Part shown: positions 8,749 to 16,353 of the stretch, one piece after another | Layout: the number at the start of each line of letters is the position of its first letter | How positions within the stretch are numbered: the stretch's first letter is position 1 | Assembly: GCF_000745345.1 (NCBI RefSeq) | Contig: NZ_JQNR01000003.1 | Location: 1 to 64,000, forward strand | From: Actinacidiphila yeochonensis CN732 | Lineage (GTDB): Bacteria > Actinomycetota > Actinomycetes > Streptomycetales > Streptomycetaceae | Direction: 5' to 3' | DNA length: 64,000 nt | Notes under the pieces: model-generated | The model's input: the letters and a program-made list of their open reading frames with translations, nothing else | Databases searched by the model: none | Told to the model about the DNA's origin: nothing | Position numbers and translations under genes: made by a program

Positions 8749-9540
8749 CTACTTCAGGGGCAGGCCGGCGGCGGTCCACCGGTCGCCGCGGCGCTCGACG
8801 ATCAGCGGCAGGCCGAAGCAGACGGAGAGGTTGCGGGAGGTCAGGGCGGTCTCCAGCGGTCCGGCGGCGACGACCCGGCCCTGGCGGATCATCAGCACGT
8901 GGGTGAAGCCGGGCGCGATCTCCTCCACGTGGTGGGTGACCATGATCATGGAGGGGGCGATGGGGTCGCGGGCGAGGCGGCCCAGCCGGCGCACCAGGTC
9001 CTCGCGGCCGCCGAGGTCGAGGCCGGCGGCGGGCTCGTCCAGGAGCAGCAGCTCGGGGTCGGACATCATGGCGCGGGCGATGAGGGTGCGCTTGCGCTCG
9101 CCCTCGGAGAGGGTGCCGAACTTGCGGTCGAGGAACTCGCTCATGCCCAGCCGGTCGAGGAAGGCGCGGGCCCGGTCCTCGTCGACCTTCTCGTAGTCCT
9201 CGCGCCAGGTGGCGGTCATGCCGTAGGCGGCGGTGAGGACCGTCTCCAGGACGGTCTGCCGGCGCGGCATCTTCTCGGCCATGGCGGCGCCCGCCATGCC
9301 GATCCGGGGCCGCAGGTCGAAGACGTCGACGGCGCCGAGCTTCTCGCCGAGGATCTGGACCGCTCCGCTGGTGGGGAAGAGGTAGCTGGAGGCCACGTTG
9401 AGCAGGGTGGTCTTGCCGGCGCCGTTGGGGCCGACGATCACCCAGCGCTCACCCTCGGAGACCGACCAGGAGACCTGTTCGACCAGAGCCCGTCCGTCGC
9501 GGACCACGGATACGTCCACCAGCTCCAGTACATCGCTCAT
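8749..9540 (-). CDS. ABC transporter ATP-binding protein
   Basis: 263 residues, a single nucleotide-binding domain. Walker A is GPNGAGKTTLL, the signature motif is LSEGERKRTLIARAMM (a C-loop variant), Walker B is LLLLDEPAAGLD, and the switch histidine sits in MVTHHVEEI. No membrane partner is adjacent, so it may be a ModF/YlmA-like stand-alone ATPase or pair with a permease elsewhere. ATG 9540 was chosen because conserved sequence begins at once (MSDVLELVDVSVVRDG) and GGGAG lies upstream. The N-terminal extension of the longer open frame is Arg/Pro-rich and overlaps the divergent promoter region. Confidence 0.9.
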   Translation of the reverse strand: MSDVLELVDVSVVRDGRALVEQVSWSVSEGERWVIVGPNGAGKTTLLNVASSYLFPTSGAVQILGEKLGAVDVFDLRPRIGMAGAAMAEKMPRRQTVLETVLTAAYGMTATWREDYEKVDEDRARAFLDRLGMSEFLDRKFGTLSEGERKRTLIARAMMSDPELLLLDEPAAGLDLGGREDLVRRLGRLARDPIAPSMIMVTHHVEEIAPGFTHVLMIRQGRVVAAGPLETALTSRNLSVCFGLPLIVERRGDRWTAAGLPLK

Positions 9541-9745
9541 CGGCGCGCTGTCTCCCATTGCAGTGTCTGGCCGGTCTCGGCGGGGCTCCCGTGGTGCCGG
9601 CGGTTTCCGGGCGTGACGGGCGTCACGGTATCTCCGGTGTGCCGGGATCGGCACGGTTCAGGCACGGTGCGGGCCCGGACCTGAGGGAACCTCCGGGGAA
9701 AACTTACGCCACCACGTCCGGGGTCCAGTCCATAGGCTGGTGGGC

Positions 9746-10531
9746 ATGCTTGATGAACCACGCTCGGGGCGCCTGGCGGCCTGGGGAAATGCCCTTCTTG
9801 CCGGACTTGCCGCACCCGACGACGTCGCCCAGCGGATCACGGCCGAGGACGCGGTGCACCGGATGACCGGGCTGCCGGGCGAGCCGGCGCCGGTGGGCCT
9901 CACGCTCGGCCTCGGCCGGCTGCGGGTCCTCGGGGTGACCGGGCTGCGGCTGGCGCTCCCGGTGGCGGGGCACCCGCTGGGGCTGTCGGGACCGCCGGAG
10001 TTCAACGCCCGCGCGCTGGCGGCCGGCGAGGCGGTGGTGGCGGTCGGCGCGGCGCTCGGCCTGGTGCCGGAGGTGCACGAGGCGGGGCCGCCCGGCGACG
10101 TCCACGTCGAGGTGGAGTGGCGGTGCCTGCCGGTGCGCGAGGCGCCGCCGGCCGACGTGCCCTCGCTGGGCGAGGCGGAGCGGGAGCTGGCGGAGGCGCT
10201 GCGCGACGCCACCCAGGCGCTGGCCGCGCTGGACGTGGCCGGCTCGGGTCCCGCCGCGCAGGCGGCGCTCGACGCGTACCGGGCGCGGGCCGAGCGGGGG
10301 CGGGAGGTGCTGGCGCCGGGGTACCCGCCGCGGGCGGTGCGGGTGCTGGCGCTGGCCCAGCGGGTGGCGGCGCTGGTGTCGATCGCGTCGGACGGCCACG
10401 GCGCGGCGGTGAGCGCGTCGCAGATCGCGGCCCGCGCGGAGGCGCTGCGGCCGGTGGAGCGGACCGCGCGGCGGGCGCAGGTGGCGGCGTACAACGCCTA
10501 CGTGGAGGAGGTCGAGCGGCGCCGGCCGTAG
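9746..10531 (+). CDS. Conserved hypothetical protein
   Basis: 261 residues, soluble, no signal peptide and no membrane segment. I do not recognise a domain. Visible features are an N-terminal helix with AAWGNALLAGLAAPDDVAQRITAEDAVHRM, a central mixed region with strand-like segments (VGLTLGLGRLRVLGVTGLRLALP), and a highly helical Ala/Glu/Arg-rich C-terminal third. Codon usage is strongly coding throughout. The ATG at 9746 follows a -10-like TAGGCT (9733-9738) by seven bases, indicating a leaderless transcript; a GTG two codons earlier is less well placed. Genes of this kind sit beside the ABC ATPase in Streptomyces, but no function is implied. Confidence 0.8.
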   Translation: MLDEPRSGRLAAWGNALLAGLAAPDDVAQRITAEDAVHRMTGLPGEPAPVGLTLGLGRLRVLGVTGLRLALPVAGHPLGLSGPPEFNARALAAGEAVVAVGAALGLVPEVHEAGPPGDVHVEVEWRCLPVREAPPADVPSLGEAERELAEALRDATQALAALDVAGSGPAAQAALDAYRARAERGREVLAPGYPPRAVRVLALAQRVAALVSIASDGHGAAVSASQIAARAEALRPVERTARRAQVAAYNAYVEEVERRRP

Positions 10532-10619
10532 CGCGCGGCGTCGCCGGCGGGGGCCCGGGCGCCGGAACGGGCACCGGGCCGCCGGGGCCCTGCCGGGGCG
10601 GCTGCCCGGATCGCGCCGG

Positions 10620-10760
10620 TGGCCAGCCGGTGGCGCCGCCGTCGCCGAACACCGGGTTGGCAGCCCGAGCACGTTCAGGCGGTTGCCGACCCGGTTCACC
10701 GGGTTCACACGCACGTGCGCGGGGACCTGGACGGCGTTGCCCGAGACGACGCTCCGTCCC
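10620..10760 (-). pseudogene. chpE: Relic of a chaplin (ChpE-like, cysteine-free)
   Basis: Reading the minus strand in two frames gives SGNAVQVPAHVRVN (about 10705-10746), continuing GNRLNVLG, then after a one-base shift ANPVFGDGG (about 10630-10660). This is the chaplin domain pattern (SGN.VQVP.H..VN...GN..NV.G..NP.FG). The two cysteine positions of most chaplins are not cysteine here, as in S. coelicolor ChpE, and chpE lies in the corresponding part of that chromosome (recalled). Chaplins coat aerial hyphae and spores. No convincing signal peptide is found upstream even allowing shifts, so this is decayed or badly sequenced. Each break is repaired by adding one base. Confidence 0.6.
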
Positions 10761-10889
10761 CGTCTGCCGCGGGTCGGCCGCGGTCGGCCGGGGCACCGGC
10801 TGACCTGGTGGTACGGATCTCGTCCCCGTCGACCAGGGCGAGCGCCAGTCGCGCGGGGCGCGGTGGGGGCGGTGGGGGCGGCGGGCGGG

Positions 10890-11669
10890 TCAGCCGCCGA
10901 CCCCGTTGCGGACCGCCCACAGTGCGGCCTGGGTGCGGTCGGCGACGTCGAGCTTCATCAGGATGTTCGAAACGTGGGTCTTCACCGTCTTCTCGGAGAG
11001 CACCAGCGCGCGGGCGATCTCCCGGTTGGAGCGGCCGTCGGCGATGAGGGCCAGCACCTCGCGCTCCCGCTCGGTGAGTCCGCCGCCCCGGCCGCCGCCG
11101 GGCCCGGACTGGTCCTGGGCGAGCAGCGCGCCGGCCACCTCGGGCTGGAGCAGCACGTGGCCGGCCCGGACGGAGCGGATGGCGTCGGCGAGGGCGACCG
11201 GGTCGATGTCCTTGTAGACGTACCCGGCGGCGCCGGCCCGCAGCGCGGGGACCACCGTGCGCTGCTCGGTGAAGCTGGTCACGATGAGCACCCGGGCGGG
11301 GCTGCCGGCCTCGCGCAGCAGCCGCAGCGCCTCGATGCCGTCGGTGCCGGGCATCCTGACGTCCATCAGGATGACGTCCGGCCGCAGCTCCAGGGCGCGG
11401 GCCACGCCCTCGTCGCCGTCCGCGGCCTCGCCGACGACCTCGATGTCGCCCTGGACCTCAAGGAACGTGCGCAGGCCGCGGCGCACCACCTGGTGGTCGT
11501 CCACCAGCAGCACCCGGATCGCGCCCCCGTCCGCGCCCGGCTGCTCGGCGCCCGCCTCGGGCGGGCCGGCGGGCGGCGCGGGGCGGCCCGGTGCCGCGGG
11601 GACCCGCGCCCTGGGGTCCTCGGCTCGTGCTTCCCGCGGGGTACCGCGCCCCGCCGCCGGGTCAACCAC
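10890..11669 (-). CDS. NarL/LuxR-type response regulator
   Basis: About 259 residues. After a Pro/Ala-rich N-terminal tail of some 50 residues comes a receiver domain ([16 protein letters not shown] with the acidic pair, phospho-acceptor aspartate in [10 protein letters not shown], the T/S in VTSFTE, and K in YVYKDID). A C-terminal LuxR helix-turn-helix follows ([41 protein letters not shown]). It is the partner of the histidine kinase encoded immediately upstream. The GTG at 11669 overlaps the kinase stop codon by eight bases, implying translational coupling; an ATG at 11690 is the alternative. It probably binds DNA as a phosphorylated dimer; targets unknown. Confidence 0.93.
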   Translation of the reverse strand: MVDPAAGRGTPREARAEDPRARVPAAPGRPAPPAGPPEAGAEQPGADGGAIRVLLVDDHQVVRRGLRTFLEVQGDIEVVGEAADGDEGVARALELRPDVILMDVRMPGTDGIEALRLLREAGSPARVLIVTSFTEQRTVVPALRAGAAGYVYKDIDPVALADAIRSVRAGHVLLQPEVAGALLAQDQSGPGGGRGGGLTEREREVLALIADGRSNREIARALVLSEKTVKTHVSNILMKLDVADRTQAALWAVRNGVGG

Positions 11670-12816
11670 CTGGCACCTCCATCTCGACAACGGTGCCCTT
11701 GCCGGGCTCGGACTGGACGGCGAGCCGGCCGCCGACGCTGTCGGCCCGGTCCCGCATGGAGGCCAGCCCGAGGTGGCGGCCGCTGCGCCGCACGGCGTCC
11801 GGGTCGAAGCCCCGGCCGTCGTCGGCGACCCGCAGCAGCGCCCGCTTGCCGAGCCCTTCGAGGGTGACGGCGACGGTGCCTGCTCCGGCGTGCCGCAGCG
11901 CGTTGTGGGTGGCCTCCTGGGCGACGCGCAGCAGCGCCTCCTCCTGGGCGGCGGGCAGCGCGCCCACCTGGGAGGCGTGGAAGGTGACGCGCGCGGCGTG
12001 CACCCGGTCGAGGACGCCGGCCTGGGTGCGCAGGGTGGCGACGAGGCCGTCCTCGTCCAGGGCGGCGGGTCGCAGCTCGACCACGACGGCCCGCAGCTCG
12101 TCGGCGGCCTCGGCGGCGAGCGCGGTGACCTCGCGGATCTCGCGCTTGGCGCGGGCCGGGTCGGCGTCGACGAGGGCGGCTGCCGCCTGGGCGGTGAGCC
12201 GCAGCGAGAACAGCTTCTGGGAGACCGCGTCGTGCAGCTCGTGGGCGATGCGGGCCCGCTCCCCCGCCAGGGTCAGCTCGCGGCTGCGCTCGTGCAGCCG
12301 GGCGTTGGTGAGGGCGATGGCGGCGTGGTCGGCCAGCAGCCGCAGCAGGTCCTCGTCCTCCTGGGTGAAGGCGCAGCCGCCCTGGTCGGACGGTTTCGGG
12401 CAGATCTTGTTGGCGAGGAAGACGGCGCCGAGGACGTCCTCGCCGTCCATCACGGGCATGCCGATGAAGTCGCGCATCACCGGGTGGGCGGCCGGCCAGC
12501 CGGCGAAGCTCGCGAACTCGCGGACGTCGGTGAGCCGCTGCGGGGTCGCCTCCTCCAGCATCGCGGCGAGCACGCCGTGCTGCCGGGGCAGCGGGCCGAT
12601 GGCCTTCCACTGCGCGTCGCTGACCCCGTCGACCACGAACTGGGCGAAGCCGCCGCGGTCGTCGGGCACGCCGAGGGCGGCGTACTCCGCGCCCAGCAGC
12701 TCCCGCGCGGAGGTGACGATGGTCTGGAGGACCTCGCGCACCTCCAGCCGGCGGTTCATCGCCAGGATCGCGGCGCTGACCGCTTCGATTCCGCCCTTCG
12801 GCGTCCTGGGGCCCAT
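11662..12816 (-). CDS. GAF-domain sensor histidine kinase (HisKA_3 type)
   Basis: 384 residues, no membrane segment, so a soluble sensor. Residues about 20-175 form one GAF domain ([37 protein letters not shown]). Its end carries two cysteines close together, in [13 protein letters not shown], which could be redox- or metal-sensitive (inference). The dimerisation and phosphoacceptor helix reads [19 protein letters not shown] with the histidine near residue 192, and the HATPase_c domain has NALRHAGA (N box) and DDGRGFD (G1). Layout resembles DevS/DosS-like NarL-family kinases but with a single GAF. A TACGGT -10 seven bases before the ATG at 12816 suggests a leaderless message. It is co-transcribed with the response regulator. 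Confidence 0.93.
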   Translation of the reverse strand: MGPRTPKGGIEAVSAAILAMNRRLEVREVLQTIVTSARELLGAEYAALGVPDDRGGFAQFVVDGVSDAQWKAIGPLPRQHGVLAAMLEEATPQRLTDVREFASFAGWPAAHPVMRDFIGMPVMDGEDVLGAVFLANKICPKPSDQGGCAFTQEDEDLLRLLADHAAIALTNARLHERSRELTLAGERARIAHELHDAVSQKLFSLRLTAQAAAALVDADPARAKREIREVTALAAEAADELRAVVVELRPAALDEDGLVATLRTQAGVLDRVHAARVTFHASQVGALPAAQEEALLRVAQEATHNALRHAGAGTVAVTLEGLGKRALLRVADDGRGFDPDAVRRSGRHLGLASMRDRADSVGGRLAVQSEPGKGTVVEMEVPGG

Positions 12817-13061
12817 GCCGCCCACCGTACCGGCGGGCCGCCCCGTGAGGATGCGGCCGAGGTCGGGGCCGCCCTGGTCCCGGGGGCCTAGGCCGTCGGG
12901 CGGGCCTGGTGGGGACCCGCGGTCGGGGTCGCCCGGAGGAGGGCGAAAGGACCCCGGCGGGTGCTGCGGGCGGCCGACGCGCGCGGGCCGGGGCCGTTCC
13001 TACGGTGGGGCCGACGGCCGGGCGGAAGGCGTCCCGGCCCGCGGCGACGGGAGGCTGGGCC

Positions 13062-13785
13062 ATGCCGGTGGCGGTACTCACGGGAGCTTCGAGGGGGCTG
13101 GGCCGGGCGTTGGCCGGGGTGCTGGCCGGACGCGGCTGGGACCTGGTGGTGGACGGCCGGGACGCGGAGGCGCTGCGAGTGGCGGCGGCGGAGCTGGAAC
13201 GGGCGGCGCCGGCGGGGCGGGCGGCCGGGTCCGGGCGGTGCCCGGGGACGTGGCCTCGGCGGGGCACCGCGCCGAGCTGGTGGCGGCGGCGGCCGTACTG
13301 GCCGGCGGGGCGGGGGTCGCCCTGCTGGTGAACAACGCGAGCGCGCTGGGCGCGGAGCCGCTGGTGCCGCTGGCCGAGCTGCCGGTGGCGGGGCTGCGGG
13401 AGGCGCTGGAGGTGAACGTAGTCGCGCCGTTCGCGCTGCTGAGGGAGGCGCTGCCGCTGCTGCGGACGGCCCGGGGAGCGGTGCTCAACGTGACCTCGGA
13501 CGCCGCGGTCGGGGCGTACCCCGCGTGGGGCGGGTACGGCGCGAGCAAGGCGGCGCTGGAGCAGCTGTCGGCGGTGCTGGCGGTGGAGGAGCCGGAGCTG
13601 CGGGTGTGGTGGGTGGACCCGGGCGACCTGCGGACCCGGTTGTACGCGGCGGCGGTCCCCGACGACGCCGGCTTCACCGACCGTCCGCTGCCGGAGGAGG
13701 TGGCGCCGGCCCTGCTGCGGCTGCTGGACGGCGCGTGGCCCAGCGGGCGGTACACGGCCGCGGCCCTGACGGGGCGGGACGGTGA
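13062..13785 (+). pseudogene. Short-chain dehydrogenase/reductase, frameshifted
   Basis: Starts MPVAVLTGASRGLGRALAG with the TGxxxGxG cofactor loop, then after about 55 residues changes frame to VRAVPGDVASAGHRAEL, LLVNNASALG, the catalytic serine region LNVTSDAAVGAYPAWGGYGASKAAL (S...YxxxK) and PGDLRT. One base added at the GGG run 13227-13229 restores GVRAVPGDV, exactly the expected strand. A second one-base loss before the end would let the frame stop at 13783-13785; otherwise it has no stop until 15055, inside the next gene. With two bases restored the protein is 241 residues, normal for an SDR. Redox substrate unknown; it pairs with the QueA-like gene downstream. Confidence 0.8.
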
Positions 13786-13919
13786 CCCGGCCGGCGGTGG
13801 CGGGCTCGTCCGGCGCGGCAGCAGGACCGCGCGGGACGTCCGGCGGAACACGTCCAAAGACGACCGGCCATCCACCCGTGCCGGACCCCTGCCCGACGTG
13901 CGACGCGGAGGCGGACCGG

Positions 13920-15023
13920 GTGGCCTCGGGCGGGCTGGCCCGGCTGAGGGTGCCGGCGGCGCTGGCGGCCTCCGCGCCGCCGGCGCGGCGGGACGGCGTG
14001 CGGCTGCTGGTCGGCGAGCGGGCCTCCGGGGAGGTGGGCCACCACGCCTTCCGGGAGTTGCCCTCGCTGCTGCGGGCCGGGGACGTGCTGGTGGTGAACA
14101 CCTCACGCACGCTGCCCGCGGCCCTGGACGGTCGGCTCCTCTCCGGCTCCGGACGCCCCGAGGCCGTGGTGGTGCACTTCTCGACGCTCCGCGACGACGG
14201 CCGCTGGGTGGTGGAGGTGCGCTCCCCCGACGGGAGCGGCTCGACCGTGCCCCGCGACGGCGGACCGGCCGGGGCGGTGGTGGAGCTGGCCGGGGGCGGC
14301 CTGCTGGAGCTGGCGGAGCCGCTGGCCCGGCCGGGCCGGCCGGGGAAGGGCGGCGGGAGCGGGCGGCGGCGCCCCTGCCGGGGCCGGCTGTGGGTGACGG
14401 CGGCCGCCCCGGCCGACATGCCGCGCCGCCTGCGCCGCCACGGGCGGCCGATCCGCTACGGCTACACCGACGCCGACCAGCCGCTCTCGGCCTACCAGAC
14501 CGTCTTCTCGGCCCGCTCCGCGGACGGGCCGGGGTCGGCGGAGATGCCGAGCGCGGGCCGGCCCTTCACCGCGGCGCTGGTGACCGAGCTGGTCACCAGG
14601 GGTGTGCAGGTCGCGCCGGTCGTGCTGCACACGGGCGTGGCCTCCGCCGAGGCGCACGAGCCGCCGTATCCGGAGCCGTACGCGGTGCCGGCCGCCACCG
14701 CCCGGCAGGTGAACGCGGCCCGGGCGGCCGGCGGCCGGGTGGTGGCGGTGGGCACGACCGCGGTGCGGGCGCTGGAGTCGGCGGCCGGGCGGCGCGGCGA
14801 GGTGCGTGCCGCCCGCGGCTGGACCGACCTGGTCGTCACCCCGGAGCGCGGCGTCCGGGCGGTGGACGGACTGCTGACCGGGCTGCACGAGCCGGCGGCG
14901 TCGCACCTGCTGATGCTCCGCGCGGTGGCCGGCGAGCCGCTGCTGGAACGGGTCTACGCGCTGGCCCTGCGGGGCCGCTACCGGTGGCACGAGTTCGGCG
15001 ACGTGAACCTGCTGCTGCCGTAG
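13920..15023 (+). CDS. queA: S-adenosylmethionine:tRNA ribosyltransferase-isomerase-like (QueA family)
   Basis: 367 residues. Family features are VRLLVGE, then HHAFRELPSLLRAGDVLVVNTS, a strand-rich middle, the conserved core PIRYGYTDADQPLSAYQTVF and the C-terminal VVLHTGVASAEAHEPPYPEPYAV plus AVGTTAVRALES and LLTGLHEP blocks. QueA transfers and isomerises the ribosyl moiety of SAM to preQ1-tRNA in queuosine synthesis. Actinobacterial homologues are divergent, no other queuosine gene is visible here, and the exact activity is uncertain. The GTG at 13920 is preceded by GGAGG with eight bases spacing, which fixes the start; upstream in-frame sequence (from 13782) is the 3' part of the SDR read in another frame. 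A 9-bp-stem terminator follows. Confidence 0.85.
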   Translation: MASGGLARLRVPAALAASAPPARRDGVRLLVGERASGEVGHHAFRELPSLLRAGDVLVVNTSRTLPAALDGRLLSGSGRPEAVVVHFSTLRDDGRWVVEVRSPDGSGSTVPRDGGPAGAVVELAGGGLLELAEPLARPGRPGKGGGSGRRRPCRGRLWVTAAAPADMPRRLRRHGRPIRYGYTDADQPLSAYQTVFSARSADGPGSAEMPSAGRPFTAALVTELVTRGVQVAPVVLHTGVASAEAHEPPYPEPYAVPAATARQVNAARAAGGRVVAVGTTAVRALESAAGRRGEVRAARGWTDLVVTPERGVRAVDGLLTGLHEPAASHLLMLRAVAGEPLLERVYALALRGRYRWHEFGDVNLLLP

Positions 15024-15067
15024 CCGTTCTGACGTCCCGTCCAGATCCGGAATAAGCGTCACATAAA

Positions 15068-15104
15068 GCACCCCCGCGGTCACCTTCGGCGACTTCGGGG
15101 GTGC
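15068..15104. terminator. Hairpin terminator after the QueA-like gene
   Basis: GCACCCCCG (15068-15076) pairs perfectly with CGGGGGTGC (15096-15104), 45 bases after the stop codon. No U tract, as usual in high-G+C actinobacteria. Confidence 0.7.
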
Positions 15105-15140
15105 CCTCCTGTGAACTCACCGACAGGGCCTGCGTCACAT

Positions 15141-15240
15141 ACTAAGCGGCTTAGTGGAATTCCCTCCCCGCTATCACCGGCGACGACTCCGGATTATCCG
15201 GCCGATCGACCGGCACTTCTACGAGACCGGTTCGTAGAAG
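15141..15240 (+). promoter_or_regulatory. Palindrome ACTAAGCGGCTTAGT and leader hairpin before the transglycosylase
   Basis: Two structures lie between the terminator and the transglycosylase. The first is a perfect 15-base palindrome (15141-15155, seven-base arms around G), operator-like. The second is a nine-base inverted repeat CTTCTACGA / TCGTAGAAG (15216-15224 and 15232-15240, seven-base loop), which would form a stable hairpin in the 5' leader about 70 bases before the start codon. I looked for the cyclic-di-AMP (ydaO) riboswitch that precedes many Streptomyces cell-wall hydrolase genes and do not see its conserved blocks. Confidence 0.55.
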
Positions 15241-15308
15241 GGCTCGTTGACCGCCGATTCAGGGCTCTCTAAGAATTCTCGAGTCCCAATCGGAAGAGGT
15301 AATCCCGA

Positions 15309-16190
15309 ATGCAGCTCCCCACGATCCCGAAGGTCGGCCGTCTGTCCAGGAAGCACAAGATCACGGCGGCAGGCATCGCCGCCGCGGCCGCGGTGGCCCT
15401 GACAGTGACCGGTCTGGAGGCGACCGCTGGAGGGTCCGCCGCCGCCGCTGGCGACCCGACTGGGTTCTCCGTCTCCACTGCCGACCAGGTCAAGGACGTC
15501 CCCGCCAAGAGCGGTCTCGCCTCGCAGAAGGCCGTCTCCGACCAGGCCGCCGCCCAGAAGAAGGCCGCCGCCCAGAAGCGGGCAGCGGCCGACGCCGCGG
15601 CCCAGAAGAAGGCGGCCGCCGACGCCGCGGCCCAGAAGGCCGCAGCCCAGGTCCTCGCCAAGCAGAAGGCGGCCGCCAAGGCCGCCGCGGAGAAGAAGGC
15701 CGCCGCCGACGCGGCGGCTCACCGTAAGGCCGTCGCCGACGCCGCCGCCAAGCGGGCCGCCGCTGCCGCCAGCCGCTCCACCGAGCGTCAGGCGATCCGG
15801 ACCGCGCCCGCCGCGAAGGCCACCACGACCACCACCCCCGTGGTGAAGGTCGCCGCGGTGGTCTACCCGGACAACCTGGACGGCTGGATCCGGCACGCCC
15901 AGGCGGTGCTGGCCGCGCACAACATCCCGGTGCCGACCTACAACGGCATTTACCGCAACGTCATTCGGGAGTCCTCCGGCAACCCGAACGCGATCAACCT
16001 GTGGGACTCCAACGCCGCCAAGGGCATTCCGTCCAAGGGGCTGCTGCAGACGATCGACCCGACGTTCAACGCGTACCACGTCTCCGGTACCTCCTGGAAC
16101 GTCTACGACCCGGTCGCGAACATCGCCGCCGCGTGCAACTACGCCTGGCACGTCTACGGCGGAATGGACAACGTCAACTCCGCGTACTGA
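15309..16190 (+). CDS. Secreted lytic transglycosylase (SLT-like) with Ala/Lys coiled-coil region
   Basis: 293 residues. A signal-like N-terminus (basic RLSRKHK, then an Ala/Val-rich core) precedes a long region, about 60-160, of repeated AAAQKKAAADAAAQK-type heptads that should form a charged helical stalk. The catalytic domain occupies about 190-293: VIRESSGNPNAINLWDSNAAKG has the catalytic glutamate and the ESSGNPNAIN signature, followed by GLLQTIDPTFNAY and NIAAACNYAWHVYGG. It cleaves peptidoglycan glycan strands in the cell wall. AGAGG lies ten bases before the ATG. The message has a roughly 285-base upstream region with an operator-like palindrome and a leader hairpin, so post-transcriptional control is possible. 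Confidence 0.92.
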   Translation: MQLPTIPKVGRLSRKHKITAAGIAAAAAVALTVTGLEATAGGSAAAAGDPTGFSVSTADQVKDVPAKSGLASQKAVSDQAAAQKKAAAQKRAAADAAAQKKAAADAAAQKAAAQVLAKQKAAAKAAAEKKAAADAAAHRKAVADAAAKRAAAAASRSTERQAIRTAPAAKATTTTTPVVKVAAVVYPDNLDGWIRHAQAVLAAHNIPVPTYNGIYRNVIRESSGNPNAINLWDSNAAKGIPSKGLLQTIDPTFNAYHVSGTSWNVYDPVANIAAACNYAWHVYGGMDNVNSAY

Positions 16191-16271
16191 CCGCCGGGGC
16201 CGAATACCGGTACCCGTCTTCCGGTCGGGAACCGTTTCCCGCGCTCGGGGACATCGAGAACAGCGGGAAAC

Positions 16272-16311
16272 CGGAAGGGCGGTGGGACGACGACGTCCCA
16301 CCGCCCTTCCG
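16272..16311. terminator. Bidirectional terminator, 18-bp perfect stem
   Basis: Left arm 16272-16289 and right arm 16294-16311 are exact complements with a four-base loop (ACGA). It sits between the convergent transglycosylase and FHA-ABC genes and would serve both. Confidence 0.85.
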
Positions 16312-16353
16312 CACGCTCCGGGCCGTCGGCCCTCGAAGGCGGGGTCCCCGCGG

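Noticed and set aside
13782-13919. An earlier GTG start (13782) for the QueA-like gene
   Set aside because: The added 46 residues have no conserved sequence and overlap SDR coding, while GTG 13920 has GGAGG at eight bases.
11366-15055. Very long open frames on both strands (over 1000 codons) across the two-component and QueA region
   Set aside because: They are shadows of recognisable genes in other frames, with Arg/Pro/Gly-rich translations and no motifs, apart from the segment that carries the second half of the SDR.
15024-15308. Possible ydaO cyclic-di-AMP riboswitch before the transglycosylase
   Set aside because: Conserved blocks of that riboswitch are not recognisable; only an operator-like palindrome and a simple hairpin are seen.
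15219-16301. A Gly/Val/Arg-rich minus-strand frame opposite the transglycosylase
   Set aside because: Mirror image of the Ala/Lys repeat codons of the real gene; no start signal and no homology.
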